From Burkholderiaceae bacterium (lineage in GTDB: Bacteria; Pseudomonadota; Gammaproteobacteria; Burkholderiales; Burkholderiaceae_C), in assembly GCA_030695205.1 (NCBI GenBank), contig JAUYTN010000033.1, positions 1 through 64,000 on the forward strand: 64,000 nucleotides of DNA, in the 5' to 3' direction. Below are positions 63,861 through 64,000 of this stretch, in pieces. The position numbers were made by a program, and so were the translations under genes. The notes beneath the pieces were generated by a model that saw nothing but the letters and a program-made list of their open reading frames with translations, was not told where the DNA came from and ran no database searches. Positions within the stretch are counted from its first letter, which is position 1, and every line of letters starts with the position of its first letter.

Positions 63861-64000
63861 TTATACGAAATCTCCCCGCAGCGCGCGCAAGTCGTGGTTC
63901 TGACCGCCTTTGCAGGCAATCTTGATGGCCCCCACCCGGTTGCCCCACTCGGCGCAGCGCTGCAAGGTCCACCCGCGCTCCAGACCCGCCAGCAACGCGG
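63861..64000 (-). CDS. PfkB-family carbohydrate (adenosine-type) kinase, C-terminal end only
   Basis: Partial: the gene enters from the right edge and stops at 63861-63863. The visible 45 or so residues (ALLAGLERGWTLQRC..., WGNRVGAIKIACKGGQNHD) match the C-terminal end of PfkB-type sugar/adenosine kinases, where G-x-I-K-I-A-x-x-G-x-Q-N-H is common. The catalytic region is outside the window. Confidence 0.65.
   Translation of the reverse strand, partial: ALLAGLERGWTLQRCAEWGNRVGAIKIACKGGQNHDLRALRGDFV

Overview
The window looks like a chromosomal segment of a GC-rich betaproteobacterium of the Burkholderiales, most likely family Comamonadaceae (Rhodoferax/Acidovorax/Polaromonas type). The reasons are the Porin_4-type porin, a lone coq7, the gspC / gspG-H-I-J-K-L-M-N-D-E-F order of the type II secretion locus, an nrdA-nrdB pair followed by an Ala/Lys/Pro-rich H1-like protein, and Comamonadaceae-type small membrane and lipoprotein families. 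This is judged from protein resemblance and gene order; no database search was possible.

Layout. 1-3.4 kb: 5' end of a group II intron sitting on the terminator of a porin gene, then coq7 (ubiquinone synthesis), a HigB/HigA-like toxin-antitoxin pair and an OsmC-family protein. 3.5-8.1 kb: a possible small RNA, ilvA, and an overlapping cobT-cobS-cobC set for the lower cobalamin loop. 8.1-24.7 kb: a type II secretion locus (gspC divergent, gspG to gspE in one direction). It is interrupted between gspE and gspF by about 4.7 kb carrying a decayed AAA-ATPase gene, an outer-membrane barrel, a large lipoprotein and a truncated Uma2-like gene. 24.7-28.3 kb: a 5'-nucleotidase and an SbmA/YddA-like ABC exporter, convergent with queC. 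28.3-42 kb: an HDOD signalling gene and a complete flagellar rod/hook/ring block (flgL to flgB on the minus strand, flgA-flgM-flgN on the plus strand). 42-49 kb: mixed genes (MarC, CreA, CcoG, transglutaminase, YciH/SUI1, several unknowns). 49-53.2 kb: a stress-type two-component cluster (BON lipoprotein, CHASE3 histidine kinase, stand-alone receiver, three small envelope proteins, LuxR-type regulator). 53.3-57.5 kb: glmS, an Lrp-family regulator and glmU, the amino-sugar pathway for cell-wall precursors. 57.5-64 kb: a DUF6279-like lipoprotein, NrdR-controlled nrdA-nrdB, an H1-like protein and the 3' end of a PfkB-type kinase.

The most unusual structure is a dispersed AT-rich repeat of about 35 bp. 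It has seven clear copies and two weaker ones, with a shared AATAGC ... CAAGCGATAG frame. It sits at gene edges and also inside reading frames: it encodes the hydrophobic core of the GspD signal peptide and part of the linker of the ABC exporter, and it lies exactly at the starts of gspF and flgH, both of which now depend on TTG start codons. Other leads are a TGTAGGACA-centred operator family in the two-component cluster, a second, GC-rich repeat inserted in frame between the zinc cysteines of GspE, a lipoprotein/barrel pair inside the secretion locus, and a two-hairpin RNA candidate upstream of ilvA.
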